Positions 9,731-21,529 of a DNA stretch of 64,000 nucleotides are shown one piece after another (the stretch's first letter is position 1; every line of letters starts with the position of its first letter). The stretch lies in contig CP103034.1 of assembly GCA_024752435.1 (NCBI GenBank), forward strand, positions 496,001 through 560,000, written 5' to 3'. The position numbers and the translations under genes were made by a program. The notes under the pieces are model-generated. The model was given only the letters and a program-made list of their open reading frames with translations, was not told the DNA's origin and searched no databases. This DNA comes from Allantophomopsis cytisporea. Its lineage: Eukaryota > Ascomycota > Leotiomycetes > Phacidiales > Phacidiaceae.

Positions 9731-12562
9731 GGTGAAGTTTGGTGTCGCTGTTGTGTTCGTTGCGACAGTGGACTTTGCATATGTTTACAAGTGTGGGTCA
9801 CGCAAAGCGATAGAATTGTTGAAGACGCGAAACTGATTAACAGGATATCGCGAAACGCGTGTCGACGCGACTTTTGAGGCAAGCGCGTAAAGTGCTTTCT
9901 ACCTTAGGCATAAATATTTTGGCCAATCTCATCTCAAGATGCCCGTGTGTACGCAGTATGTACATGCCTTACGGCAGAGCTTCCGCCAGCAAATATCATA
10001 GCAACAGGAATGATGATCTTCTAATTGTCTTCAATTCTAGTTGTTGTGAGATTTCATATCAAGTCTATAACATTCGTAGTCAACAGATAGAAATAATGTC
10101 GAGAGAGGTAACTACAAAGTCCAGGGTTACAACAAATATCTTACTTAGCCTTCTAAACAACCTTATTTTACTCTCACGCAACAAATTAAGCTTGATATAC
10201 TCAAGGTAAAGATCAATTTTATCGAAATCACCAAGAGATCCTATCCGATTAATACAACAATTAAATCTACACAAACTCCTACAAAGCTCTTTGAAAAGCA
10301 TGTATTTAAGAACACTAAATTATAGCATTCTTATGTCAAATTATTATTACTTAACGATCTCAACTCATAGAAGATATTCTCGACGTATTTAGACTATGCT
10401 ATTAACCATACGATTGTAGCTTTTACTTATCCTAAGGTCTGGGTTCAGTGTATTACTATAGTCTCTTGAATTGGCTATAGAATATCTCGATTGTTAGTAT
10501 AGAAAATGATGGGAGATTCATGAGTTTTATATAGAGGGTATTGGATATCTCAACAAAGACGATCATGATTTTGTAGCGTTACTTACATAGTAGTCAGTAA
10601 AATGAAAGGATATCTATATATACTACATGTTTCTACATATCGCCTTGTGTTGCATTGAAATATACTATACGTTTCTTCTTTTCCCTTCTTTCTTTTTCTT
10701 TCTTTTTTGATAATATGCCGCTTCGATATTCATGTTCTGGAATTGAATATTGCTGACTATTTCTACGTATATTTTATTTAGGCACTGAAGTACTGGGCCA
10801 GGTCATATACAGCTCGTATAATTTTTAATTTGCATTTTAACTCATCTATATAACGGCCCTCTGGTGCCTACGCTGAGGAGGGAGTATCGACTTTCCTGGT
10901 TCATTAGTGCAGAAAGTTCATGGACAAGATCTTTACTTCAGCACATTATGTAGACACAATTCTAGGTCTTTCTACCTACAACTACCTTACCTTGTGAACG
11001 ATGATGACGAGCACAGCACGACCTATGGAGCCACTACTGTATGTAATCTATTTATTTTACGAAGTCCCTGTTTCATGTGAGGATGCTGAGGAATGCTACT
11101 AGTCGAACCCCGCATTTGTTTTCATAGCACAGTTTCCATCACATGTTTGTCCCAGATCATTCGGACTGCCAGATCTGTCTGCGACTGCATGAATTAAAGA
11201 TCCTCTATTCCTCCAATATTTCCTTTTATTCAAAGTGTCAAGCACGCGACCAGCCCTAAGACATTTCCTCGATTCCACGATGTTGTTGACCCGGACTCGG
11301 CATAGCATCTATAAATTTCCGCTTTTGGTTAGTCGCTTTATGTCAGAGTTTCCATGGAGTGTGAGGAACTTTGAAGGAACCACTATCATAGTGGAGTAGA
11401 GATTCATGTTTCCAGTAGACAGCAATCGCACGAATTGAGCAACAGAATCTAGATCTTTGATGTGACGAGAACGCAGATCTTCGATGTGAGTAGTAGAGGG
11501 AACCCAAGTCTTAGATATGGAGTTTGAATCTGAGAACGTACCTTTGCGATTATCCCCTTCCGTGAATCTACAGCGACATTGGTACGGAACAGCATCAACC
11601 GCGCCACGGAATACTGACTTGCCAAAGCCGGATGTAGAATACACTTGAATTCTTCAGGTACCAATGATGAACTGGAAACAATTCAACATGGTGAGCTAGA
11701 TATCTAGCGTTCTATGTCTAGAATGTCTAACTACAAGGCTATACTCAGGTCTAATATAGAGAAGTGGCCAACGCATCTATAGCCTCGGTCATCGAGATTG
11801 ACTCAAGAGCGACACAGGACTGTGAATGACAGCGGGTGATTAGCTTTAGATGCCTATGCAGGCATTCTAAGCAATCTAATTTTCTTAGATTTTATAATGG
11901 TTTCATCTATGGAGAAGTAGACGAATTCTCGACTGTCTGAAAACAGAATACATTTATCTATGACGACCACGCTCTCTGTGGTCTTGACTCGAGAACGGGA
12001 GACGGCTCAGATGATTTCTTATCTTCTAGCACAGAGCCTTGCCATCTGCTTTCAGTCAGCAGTTTAGAGATTTACTTCACCTAACCTGATGACAAGCAAT
12101 TTCCATCCACCAAAGATGCACTTCGAAATGTTACCGAACTATCAAGCAAGTGTACTGTGTAATTACTGCATCGTGCTCTCGCTAATGTCAAATAATCGCT
12201 CAAACGAAAGCATGATCTATGAATTCACGATTCATACAGTAGAAATCGTATGCTTATCGATAAGTTCGCGGCTCTGAATATGTATGCGAGTTTGGTTAAT
12301 TGGTATGCTTTCTCAAAATTATACAGCTTCAATCCTCAAACCTTACTTACATTTTAATATATCAACAATTATACAAGGTGTACTCCTCGGCCTAATTAAA
12401 CCGAAGACAAAAAATAAGTGAACTTAATAGATAGACTTTGTCGAGCCCGAACTCTGAGGAATTGACAGTCGCCATGCTAATTCTCAATCAATTCAACAAT
12501 GTTGACGGTCAATAGAGAACAAAATGATACCTTGTAATACCATGAAAGGCAAAAAAATAAAC
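9731..12562. other. Gene-free, AT-rich island (possible decayed, RIP-affected sequence)
   Basis: The first 150 bp are the MCM3 upstream region. From about 10,020 to 12,500 the sequence becomes strongly AT-rich, with no open frame that looks coding on either strand and many TA-rich stretches. Such islands in filamentous ascomycetes are often transposon relics altered by repeat-induced point mutation, but no transposon motif survives that I can recognise, so this is inference. A short duplicated string (ATCTTTGATGTGA / ATCTTCGATGTGA) sits near 11,453-11,488. Confidence 0.5.
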
Positions 12563-12651
12563 TCTCCCCACCCGGAATTGAACCGGGAACCTCAAGATGA
12601 GTTGTTTGAAGCCATTACAGTCTTGCGCTCTGCCAATTGAGCTATAGAGAG
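12563..12651 (-). tRNA. tRNA-Tyr (anticodon GTA) with a 16-nt intron
   Basis: The minus strand folds as a complete cloverleaf. The acceptor stem CTCTCTA (12651-12645) pairs with TGGGGAG (12570-12564), and the discriminator A is at 12563. The D stem GCTC/GAGC, the anticodon stem CAAGA/TCTTG and the T stem CCCGG/CCGGG with loop TTCAATT are all intact. The anticodon loop carries GTA at 12616-12618. A 16-nt intron (12599-12614) interrupts it one base 3' of the anticodon, the canonical position. The C1-G72 pair is the hallmark of eukaryotic cytosolic tRNA-Tyr, supporting the identity. Confidence 0.96.
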
Positions 12652-15600
12652 TTGTTATTGAATTGTTGAGAGTGGGAGGCTTAATTAGTAATATTTTTGT
12701 ACTATAACTGGTAAGCTGGGATAAGCGATCAGCCAAGTGAATCAGCCCCATCCAAAAAAAACTCAAGTTACCGTACGGACTACTCCGTACGGGATGTCGG
12801 CAATGCAGGAACGTGACAAGTAAACCCCTCATGGGTGCCAGCCCCTGCGTTCAGCATGGAAGAATATGTGGGCAATATGTAGGTACGGGGAGGATATTGT
12901 ATGCACATATGTTGATCTCTTTGCCAAAAATATCTGCTGAAATATTGGACTTCTATGTTTCGTTGACTTTGATCGTGTGCTGCAGGGTTTTGCCAGGCAA
13001 TACCTACACATGTGAAATCTCTGTACGATGGTGTCGTGCTTGTTGCATGATGTTATGAATGCTGTCATCGTCCGCTGGTGTGTCTCTGCGATCGTATGCC
13101 ACCGTGATCCAGGTAATCCATACCGTGCTGTGCCAAGCTATGCCATGCAGTACTGGACCGACGGAATTGCCGGATTCTTTCTTTGGAATGTCACTTCGGC
13201 GACATTTATGTTGAAGTTTCGATCCAGTAGTTTGGTGGCAGAACAACAGGAATTCCATGTGCTTGTATGTATCTCTAAAATGTTTAAGACCATGCCTCTT
13301 GGATGACATAATTCCCCAATGAGTAAAGGCTAATGGTAGGTGGCGCTGTTAGGCCGTGCCTCTTGCCCTGTAAATAGTTGAGTGCCGAGAAAACAAACAA
13401 TTGGATTGTTCGTACAACATACCCCCATCGTTGCGCCTGACTTTGTTGTGCTTGGATATCATGGCACGCCATCGCAATGTGCTGTCTTTTGATGGGCTGA
13501 TTTCTGACCCGACCAAGGCCAAATCCTTGTCCAAAGACACAACGAGATGGTACTTTTCTGAGCATGAGAGAAGAAATGTACCGAAGCAAACTCCCTGCTC
13601 GAATATATGCTTATGTCACCAGTTATCATATCTCATGGAATATTCGAGCAATATGGTTAGGATGAGTATATGCCTCAAGGAAGTATGGAGTTTCGAGGGT
13701 TCGGAATCCGAGAGCAAAGCCAACGAATGCATCCTACTGCGTACATCGATCGATATTTGACACTTGTTCTCAAATCCACCAGGTCCGAAATGCACTGGGC
13801 AATTGAAGCCGTTTGAATAAACATTTTCGAGAAACTTTTCCTTCGTATATATTGATTGGGTTCAGGCTCATATTCTGGCCTTTACGGCCTCACAGACCAT
13901 GGGCTCTCAGCCGTCTGGAGTTTCTTCTCAAAACCTGGCAAGAGAGATCTACTATAGGAACAGTATGCCTCAGATGGTACATCGTAGGATTGTAGATTCC
14001 CGAGTCATGGCTTTTACGGGAATCGCGCTTGGTCTTTCTGATGGTCATCGCAGTGGCGCATAATAGCCCAGATGAACGACATCATGCCTCGGACAACTGC
14101 TGCATGGAGAGTCCATGTACAAAAATACATTTCCTCATGCCAGGCATAAATGTACAAATACATGCATCCAGTCTTGGCGGAACGATGGAAAACCGATCAA
14201 TATTGGATTTTGTGGAAGCGGAGAGTCGGAATGCATTGTTCACCGCTGTCGATCTGGTGAGAAAGGCTAGCGCCAACGGAAAAAGCCCCTTATTAGTCGA
14301 ACTGCGCACAAATGGATTTTTGTAAATTTGACGATGCTATGGTTTGCGTACTCCCGTCTCTGATTGTGCATGTCAGTCTGCGTATGCCTGTGGGGGGCCG
14401 GTCTGATGTATCTGAGACAACCATATGATTCTAGAATCACAGCCTCGTCACTCTCTCCTCAGCGTTTTCAGCACTCTAACACGCAGCTGTTCCTTCGTTG
14501 TGAACCCGCTGTACAGTAGTACAAGACGTGAGAATTGATATGCAGGAGGTGACCAGGCTGACTGTATTTCTTCAACATGACAACGTAAAATGGGAGGAGA
14601 AACTATGACCACTATCACGCAGGGAAAAAAGTAAGGGCATATACGTGAAAGTAGAGCGTTGTGCGAGGAATACCCATCAAGTGCAAGCTATCAGCAACAA
14701 AAGTCGACCAATTCAGAATCTCAATCACTCAGGGTAACTCAGCCTCTCCCATTCTCGTACTCCTTGACGATAGATCCCTGGCATCTCGTAAAAGCACGTG
14801 CGCCCTGAACGCTGTATCTTGTAACCCCGAGCGTCTGTACACAGATTTCTCAGTACTTTAGGATTTCTGCACATCCAGGTTGCGGCTATGCAGCGTCTGC
14901 TGCGGGTTGACGCCTGCCCCAAAGTGTGTTAGTGGGAGAGAGTGCATAGGTGCATACCTGTACCTACCAGGTAGCCAACAAGCTGCAGCCCTGGGTTGAC
15001 TTTACCACTGGCTTCCCTTCTATTCAGAGTCAATTCTCCTCAGGCCGTACTAAAAGGGATCCTTGAAACTCGGCCAATGCAAGCCAGCAAGCCAGCAAGC
15101 CAGCAAAAGTCAAAACATCCCCCGCCAGACCACCCAGAAAGGAATGGGATGATGGAATCCGCTACCCTCGTCTCACTCGCTTGTTGTTTTCTGCGCAGGC
15201 CGCTTCCGGTAACATCGCACGACACTGCAATGGGCGAGAACAGTTCGCTCACACCTGGTGGAGAGACCATCGACGCCTGACACGATGACGAACATCTCAT
15301 GACGCCCGGAAAGAGATCCCCGGACTTTCATCTATCATAGGGCATGTAGGCAAACATGGAATGGAGTTTTCTGGGCTTGAACTGTATCTGAGAACGGCCA
15401 GAAATGTAGACGGCATGAGGATGACTGGGAAGCAACTGGACGAGGAGTAAAAAGCTTGGATGTCTTACTATCCCCAACCCTTCAATCGCTCGGTGCTAGT
15501 AATGCATCAGACAAATCCCCTCCTGCCGAAGAAACTAAACCGTCGTTCCCGCTACTAACTGGTAATCCTGTCCTCACATCGTCGTATTCTTAACTCGTTC

Positions 15601-16103
15601 CTGTCGTGTGGGTGCTCGGCCACCGAGGATATATATGTGCAGATCCCCTGTTGCTGTAAAGAGTAACAACACACGACCATAACGACCCTGAATTCACGAT
15701 CCCTACCTGCCCTACACTCGTTCAATATTTGAGCCAACGACCGCTCCTTTATAAACTTCTCAGAAAAGCTTCTTTCCTCACGAAACAACTACACGCAGTG
15801 GAAGATTAATCAGACTTACCTCATCCACCGATACGTCTCTTTTGCCCTTACTATATCGCAGTACATCCCGGGCCACCATAATCACCAGAGGAACCACTCC
15901 TTCCTCTTTCTGAGAGGACGAATATTACCAACCCTATAAGAATTCTAATTCTTCACATCTTGGTCCCTCGAAGATCATCACACTCGTTCAGCTGTCTTCG
16001 TACACGATTTACAACCTCGGTGTACCAAGTCTCACAAACTTCCGCCTTCCATCTCAAATATACACAAAACAGACGCGATATATACTACAATCCCTTGTCA
16101 GCT
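12652..16103. other. Long gene-poor region upstream of the cyclin gene
   Basis: About 3.4 kb without a supported gene. It holds an 8-bp tandem repeat (15081-15104), a TATA-like TATATAT at 15630-15636, and CT-rich leader-like sequence from about 15,700 to the cyclin start. Open frames of 60-120 codons exist but none shows protein-like composition or splice continuity. The extent suggests a large regulatory region or a long 5' leader for the cyclin gene. Confidence 0.45.
15081..15104. repeat. Tandem repeat, AAGCCAGC x3
   Basis: Three perfect head-to-tail copies of an 8-bp unit in the non-coding region upstream of the cyclin gene. No function can be inferred; it is a short minisatellite. Confidence 0.9.
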
Positions 16104-17116
16104 ATGTCTTGCACTTCAAAGACATCTTCTGCCAACTTTGCAATGGATGGCTTCGATGACGAGTCGTACTTCTTCAAGACGTACGTTCCGTTGTCTAACC
16201 TCCCAACTCCACCCCTCATCAGTGGCAGCGATGAAAGCACACGTTCATGTAGCCCAGCACTCTCGTGCGATGAGACCTTGGAGTCCCCATTGATCGGTAA
16301 GTGGTGTCCTGTTCAGACTCGATCTTCTAGCGTGGATGTCCCACGATGAATTTTTCCAAATTGTTATTGACTGTTGCTATAGGCCCAGCTGTACACCTGT
16401 CACACCTCATCCCAACTTCGGCCTCACTCTTGGATCCTTCGATTACGATCATCCATGATATCCTTGTCAGAGCTGATGTCGCAAACGAAGTCCTCGCCCT
16501 GACTGTCTGCATCTTGGATTCCTTAAACTCGAAGTTCTCCTTGGCTTGGCGCAAGACCTGTCCACCACAGCATCCAGATACTGCAATCCTCACCGATGAC
16601 ATGAGCACCATTGCTCCTCATATCGACAACGTTCGTCCGGAACTCATGGTTCTTGGTGCTCTCGCAATTGCTGTCAAGTTCCTTGATGATACTCATTGGT
16701 CTACGCGATACTGGATCAAGAATATCGCTCAACGCCGTTGGACTATTCAGCAGCTCAATGTTACCCAATTGTGCATCATGGAGAACTTGAAGTACCGAAT
16801 TCTTCCGCTCTGGAACGAAGACTTTATCCAGGAGGCTATTGCGGACATGGAGTCTGCCGGTCTGACTGCCCGTCGCCGATCTATCGCGATTTTGGGACAG
16901 AACAATATGGCGAACCGTGTTGTTGACGGTGCCTCTGCTGCTCTCGACAAGAACATGCCGGCAACTCCAGCTTTCACCCCGATGCCAGAAAATGAAGTTG
17001 GAACTAAGAACATCGATATCGAGACCCAGGCAGCTTTTGGTTGTGCTGCGGCAATCATCGCCAACGAGGAGTTCCCTGTCTACTCCGACCCAATCTTCGA
17101 TTTCGAGCCTTTCTAA
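16104..17116 (+). CDS. Cyclin-fold protein (PCL/G1-cyclin-like)
   Basis: Two exons, 16104-16296 and 16383-17116, with an 86-nt intron, encode 308 residues. The N-terminal 65 residues are Ser/Thr/Pro-rich. A cyclin box follows at about 70-215, with the helices SLLDPSITIIHDILVRADV, RPELMVLGALAIAVKFLDD (the best conserved cyclin helix) and WIKNIAQRRWTIQQLNVTQ followed by the MENLKYRIL motif. This is the arrangement of Pho80/PCL-type and G1 cyclins, which activate a cyclin-dependent kinase; the partner (Pho85- or Cdc28-type) cannot be told. The C-terminal ~95 residues are Ala/Pro-rich and unlike any domain I know. The start at 16104 was chosen as the first ATG in the frame. The long upstream region and CT-rich leader suggest complex transcriptional control. 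Confidence 0.82.
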
Positions 17117-18249
17117 ATCTCGAATCGAAGCTGAGATTAGCCGGGTACGGTTATCAAAGGATGTGTGGTGATTGCGGATAGGCATCTTTGCTTTTTTTGC
17201 TCTTTGTTAAGAAGCGTTTTGCAGCGATGGAGTTTTGGACTGGTATATGGTAAAGGACCAGCCTGGTATGGCATGGATGGACTGGCGTGATATGGATGGA
17301 TTTGCTTTTCGACATTGTATGATACCCTCATAGTGCTTGGTGCACTTATTTGCTCATCATCTTTCTCCCTATGAGATAGATCATTGCTTCGTTATCGAAT
17401 TAAAAGAATCCTTACTATATGAGCGTGTTTGTGTTTTGCTTTTATCTGTTCTCGCTATTACCGTGGAAATCTTATTCAAGTATTGCACGGCTTTTCTAGC
17501 ATTGGGGAAGGTGCAATGTGGAGAGGCGCTATTCGAAGAACGTACGTTGAAGGTAGGTGGTTTCGAACTTTGAAAAATTCGTCTATTTCTTTGTTGTCTC
17601 CTGGGGTTCGAAGTTTTAACCATATGATGGAATTCGACAACCAAGATCATGTTTGGAAGTAGTGTATGGTGACCGCCGCGGGCAGCTACGTTCACTGTCG
17701 TCAAATCCCAGGATAGTGGATTGTATGGAAAAGGCGAGAAGAAAAAGCAACGCGAGTGACTACTATCATCATGGGATCAGCCTCTGTGGAGAGGGAGCAC
17801 CAAAAGCCCGACAGGACAACTTGATGAGAAAAACGGGGTGCACGTGTATCGAATCTAGGAAGCTCAGCTAGCTTTGCAAGCTCTTCGTATAGCTATACCT
17901 TCTCGCCAAAGTCAACGATATTCTAAGCCTACGGCTTTGTGATAGCAAATTCTCCCCATCAGTCAAGTACCCATTCCTCCTCAACGAATGATCATCCAAA
18001 AATCTCTCGCCGTTGCTGATTTTACCTCTTTGTCGAAATAATCTTCGTCTCTGGACCCGTCATCTTCATTCAGTCCCTAAGCATTGTCAAATTTCTCTTT
18101 TCGAATCTGTTGACATTTGCCGGTCTTCACCTTCTTGATGGTCCTCATCACTCTTTAGCTACTGATCTCCGATCACTCAAAAGCATTGATCTCCACGCAG
18201 TCTTGGTTTGCCATCGTCTTAAAAAGAATCCCTCAACTGTCACTTCATC
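17117..18249. other. Spacer between cyclin and orphan gene, no gene seen
   Basis: About 1.1 kb holding the cyclin 3' region and the probable promoter of the gene at 18250. There are pyrimidine-rich stretches around 17,990-18,110, leader-like in character. I found no RNA gene, repeat or coding segment. Confidence 0.5.
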
Positions 18250-19251
18250 ATGGACCTCAGACGTGCGTATGAAGGGCCACTTTCTCAAGTAGGTTACTGA
18301 ATATTTGCAGCAAGAACAAGAATGTTCCTTACTCCACAGACAAACATCCAACAGCTCTATTTTATGAAGGAGGCCCGCGACAAGGCGGCTGAGCACCTTC
18401 GCGAGAAAGCGTCAACTGAGATGGAGAAGCAGCAGGATATCATAATGGAATCTCGCAAAGCTCACTCTAAGATCGCCTACAAAGTCTTAGCCAACTTCAT
18501 TTTCGCGACCGAGGAGGAAAGAGCTGAAAATTCCAGATTCCGTGAGCAGTTTCACTTTTTCCTCGTCTACGCAGAGTGGGCATTCTGGCATCCCCTCGGG
18601 ACCGAACACCTCCCGCCAACTCTGCCGGAGCTCTCTGCCGCACTTCTTTTGGACCTTCGTGGCGTTGAGGGTTGGGATCCCTCCTGGATTGCTACCAAAG
18701 TTCCCGAAAAAGACCTCGCGCTGCTCTCACAGCTTATGAAGCTATTTGACCGCGAGAAGTTCACCCGTCCAAGGTCAGGGATGCCACCAATGAAGCGACA
18801 CGATCAGTGGAGACTCGTGGATCTTACGAATCTTAGACGGGAGGCTCAGAAGCACTTTAGTATCCCGGCAGAGTATACGCCAACCGTAGACTTTGTCGAA
18901 CAACTCTCCAAGAGCCCGCTCATTACCAGACTCATGCTTTTGCACGAAGTCCTGTGTGAACGGTCGTGTGGGATTGACATACCTGCCTCTTCTCTTACCG
19001 GTTTCTTTGTTCCTTATGGTAGCATTCTCATGCTGGCGATTGAGGAGGGCCCCATCGCAATCCATGATATGTTGACAAGCAATAATCATTGGCTTGGACG
19101 TTCGTATCGGAAATGCCTGAAGGAACTTTGGACCATTGACCATCAGCATGGAACAAAGGAGCATCCAATAATACCCGAGGCATGGGAAGACTGGGGCCAA
19201 ATGACGCAGGATGAGTGGATTATGCACCAGATGACCCTCGAAGCTATTTGA
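18250..19251 (+). CDS. Hypothetical protein, no recognised domain (orphan)
   Basis: The main open frame runs 18322-19251 (309 residues from its own ATG). A 13-nt first exon at 18250-18262 (ATG in good context) joins it in frame through a 48-nt intron (GTGCGT donor, TTGCAG acceptor), adding a short basic start MDLRPRTR; this would give 333 residues. Either start is possible. The N terminus is a charged amphipathic helix (about residues 30-75, rich in Glu, Lys and Ala, possibly coiled coil). The rest is a mixed alpha-helical, globular-looking sequence with several Trp residues and no signal peptide or membrane span. I do not recognise the family. The frame is clean and codon use resembles its neighbours, so it is probably a real lineage-restricted gene. 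Confidence 0.7.
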
Positions 19252-20193
19252 CTCTCAATTCTGCTGTTCTCCTGTTACTTTCGTCACGTGGAGTGTTCTG
19301 AAAGGTCCTCTAGTTCTTTGATGGTCCCTCTTCCTCCCTCCAAAACTTTGGAGGGACTTTGGGCTCTTGTCCTATACTCAAGTCGTTGGCTTGTGACGAT
19401 TGGCCCCCTTTTTCTGCTATTCTCGTGAATAGAATACTTTGATAGGAGAGTTTATTATGGTGTGCTTGGGTAATTCATGTAGTCTATATGCTTGCTGTTG
19501 CGTGGTATGGTCAATCCTGGTGTCTTGGGATAGCGTTTCTATCTTGGACTCTTACTTGTACGAAGCTTTAGTGAATTTACTAAATTACATTTGTTGATTG
19601 GCTCAATTAAATTCCAGATGAGGACTGATTAGTTGTGATTATGTATATGAGAGAGAAGGACATTAGCTTAACAGTGGCCATTGTCATAAGTTCGAACAAT
19701 CTCTTGTACACACGTCGTTACCAGCTCACTCTCCCTCGACTTTCCTCCCCCCACCCTTCCTCTTTTTCTTCCTATCCGATGGCTCTTTGTCACTTACACC
19801 GGATCTGGTCAGAAGTCAGTTAATGTTGATCCGCAAGCCCGGAAACACACTATTTTTACTTCAGATTGATAACACCAATTTCCCTATGGTGGATGGAAAG
19901 AAAGCATATTTGCAGGAGCTGTTAGACTAAGGGATCAAGAAATGATGACATTGGAAGTGCAGATAATAGCTCAGTTTAATTTGCGCTCTATGAATTGAGT
20001 CTATAACAAGTGAATCAGTGAATCGAACATTTGATAAGTGGATTGGTGTTGCTCACATTCAACGGTTCTCACTTCTAGGTTTTACGTATTAGGCATACAA
20101 CTGGTGCATGCATGTACTTCCCATCCGTAGAAGAGCACTTTCTACAACTCACATTCGACTTCCTTCCACTTTTATCTCTAATTATCAGCATAT
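19252..20193. other. Spacer downstream of the orphan gene
   Basis: About 0.9 kb of AT-rich 3'-region sequence. It contains a 10-bp inverted repeat at 19335-19356 in the probable 3' UTR of the orphan gene and, near 19,990, a GAATTGAGTCTA string that recurs at 21,636. No gene is supported. Confidence 0.5.
19335..19356. repeat. Short perfect inverted repeat in 3' region
   Basis: TCCCTCCAAA and its reverse complement TTTGGAGGGA are separated by two bases about 85 bp after the orphan gene's stop codon. In RNA this makes a 10-bp hairpin with a tiny loop, or the two halves could be a palindromic protein-binding site. Confidence 0.8.
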
Positions 20194-21529
20194 ATGTCTT
20201 TCCTCCATATTTCTCTTCATCTCTCCACCACCACACAACAATTAAATTTTGCAATGCCAGAGTCCGTTGAAGGCTATTTCAAGTATGTATATATCCGATG
20301 TGTCTCATACATCAATTCCGTCGCTGATATCCATAGAATATTGTGTCAAGACCATATTCGATCCTCACTACGGGTATAACCTACGCATACTTCATCCAGA
20401 TACTTTTCAATGGTATCTTCTTCAACCAGAAGAAGATACATACTGTCGACATTAGCCCGGGCGGTGGTTCCGTGCCTACGGTGGTGCTGAGCCTCCTCAA
20501 TCAGTGAGGACCGCCTGGAGGCAACTGAAGACCCATCAGCTTCGAAATGGGCGGGCTCTGATGTCTGTAGTTAGTTGGCCAACAACAATACTTATCCTAG
20601 AGACATTTGGGGGCAAGCTCGACCGATCTCCTCGACACAAGCTCACCAACGCATTTAACGAAGATCTTTACAAACAAGCCTGCGATTCGATATGTTCGAA
20701 TTTTGAACACTGTGCCATCTATCAGCCTCATCCAAGTTGGGTCTGCTTAAACTAGACACCCTGTTAACGCTCCGAGATATTCATAAGAAAGGCGAGTATA
20801 ATTTGTGGGACTTGACAGTGCAAGTTTGCACTGATGATACTACGTTGACATGCCGGTCAATTGTGCCTTAGGACTTGATTAGGCTTGATCGGAGGGTTCC
20901 CAAAGTTGAGGTACATGGCGTGGTTGGTTGGTGAGCTCGTTGATCTCTTGGTCTTTGACAACGAGCTCACCAACCAACCAAGAGAATGGGTTAGCGTGGG
21001 TTAAAACACCTTGGCAACAACTACTATTAACGTTGTTTCAGAAAGAAGTGGCTATCAGTGTAGAGTCATATCACGCAGGGCTCGACTAGACTTCTCGAAA
21101 CACGCTTACTACTGCTTTTACCAAAGATCTTTACACCCTAATGTGGGGAGATATCGTATTGGACAACAATGCGATATCCGAGTGTTCAATCTGGTGTGCA
21201 GAGCGAGCTGGGACGAGTGACAAATAGGCAATAGTATTGTCAAAGGGTTGCCAGCGATTATGACAGATCTGAATGGTGAGGTGCTTGGAAGTCAGCATGA
21301 ACCAGCTGGTGGGCCTTCGCAAGACTTTGCCATCAATCACTATGTCATTTTAAAGGACCAGGTTGTCTTAGCCCATTTGCATCCTGATCAGACTCCTGCT
21401 TCTGGCACAGACTTACTAAAGTGTATCAAGAAATCAGTCAGTTATTCTGGATTCACATTCGACAAGAACCAAGCCCGCCAAGTCATTGAATTGGAAAAGG
21501 AAGGACAGGAAGAGGAGGGAGAAGAGTAG
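20194..21529 (+). pseudogene. Degenerate or multi-exon coding-like locus of unknown family
   Basis: Several protein-like patches follow each other on the plus strand but in different frames, broken by stops. Examples are a start MPESVEGYF near 20,252, a hydrophobic patch at 20,350-20,420 (YSILTTGITYAYFIQILF), an 84-codon open frame at 20,504-20,755 with LTNAFNEDLYKQ, further patches around 20,790-20,920, one at 20,990-21,220 with LTTAFTKDLYTLM, and an open frame at 21,248-21,529 with an acidic C-terminal tail. Some frame changes coincide with plausible introns (for example a GTATCT..CATTAG segment at 20413-20455), but I could not build a complete gene. It is either a decayed gene or a poorly conserved multi-exon gene. 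No family recognised. Confidence 0.35.
20921..20980. repeat. Perfect 22-bp inverted repeat (hairpin) with 16-nt loop
   Basis: Bases 20921-20942 and 20959-20980 are exact reverse complements over 22 nt (core GGTGAGCTCGTTG), separated by 16 nt. The hairpin lies inside the degenerate locus. It is far longer than expected by chance and could be a small foldback element or the stem of a small-RNA precursor. Confidence 0.95.
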
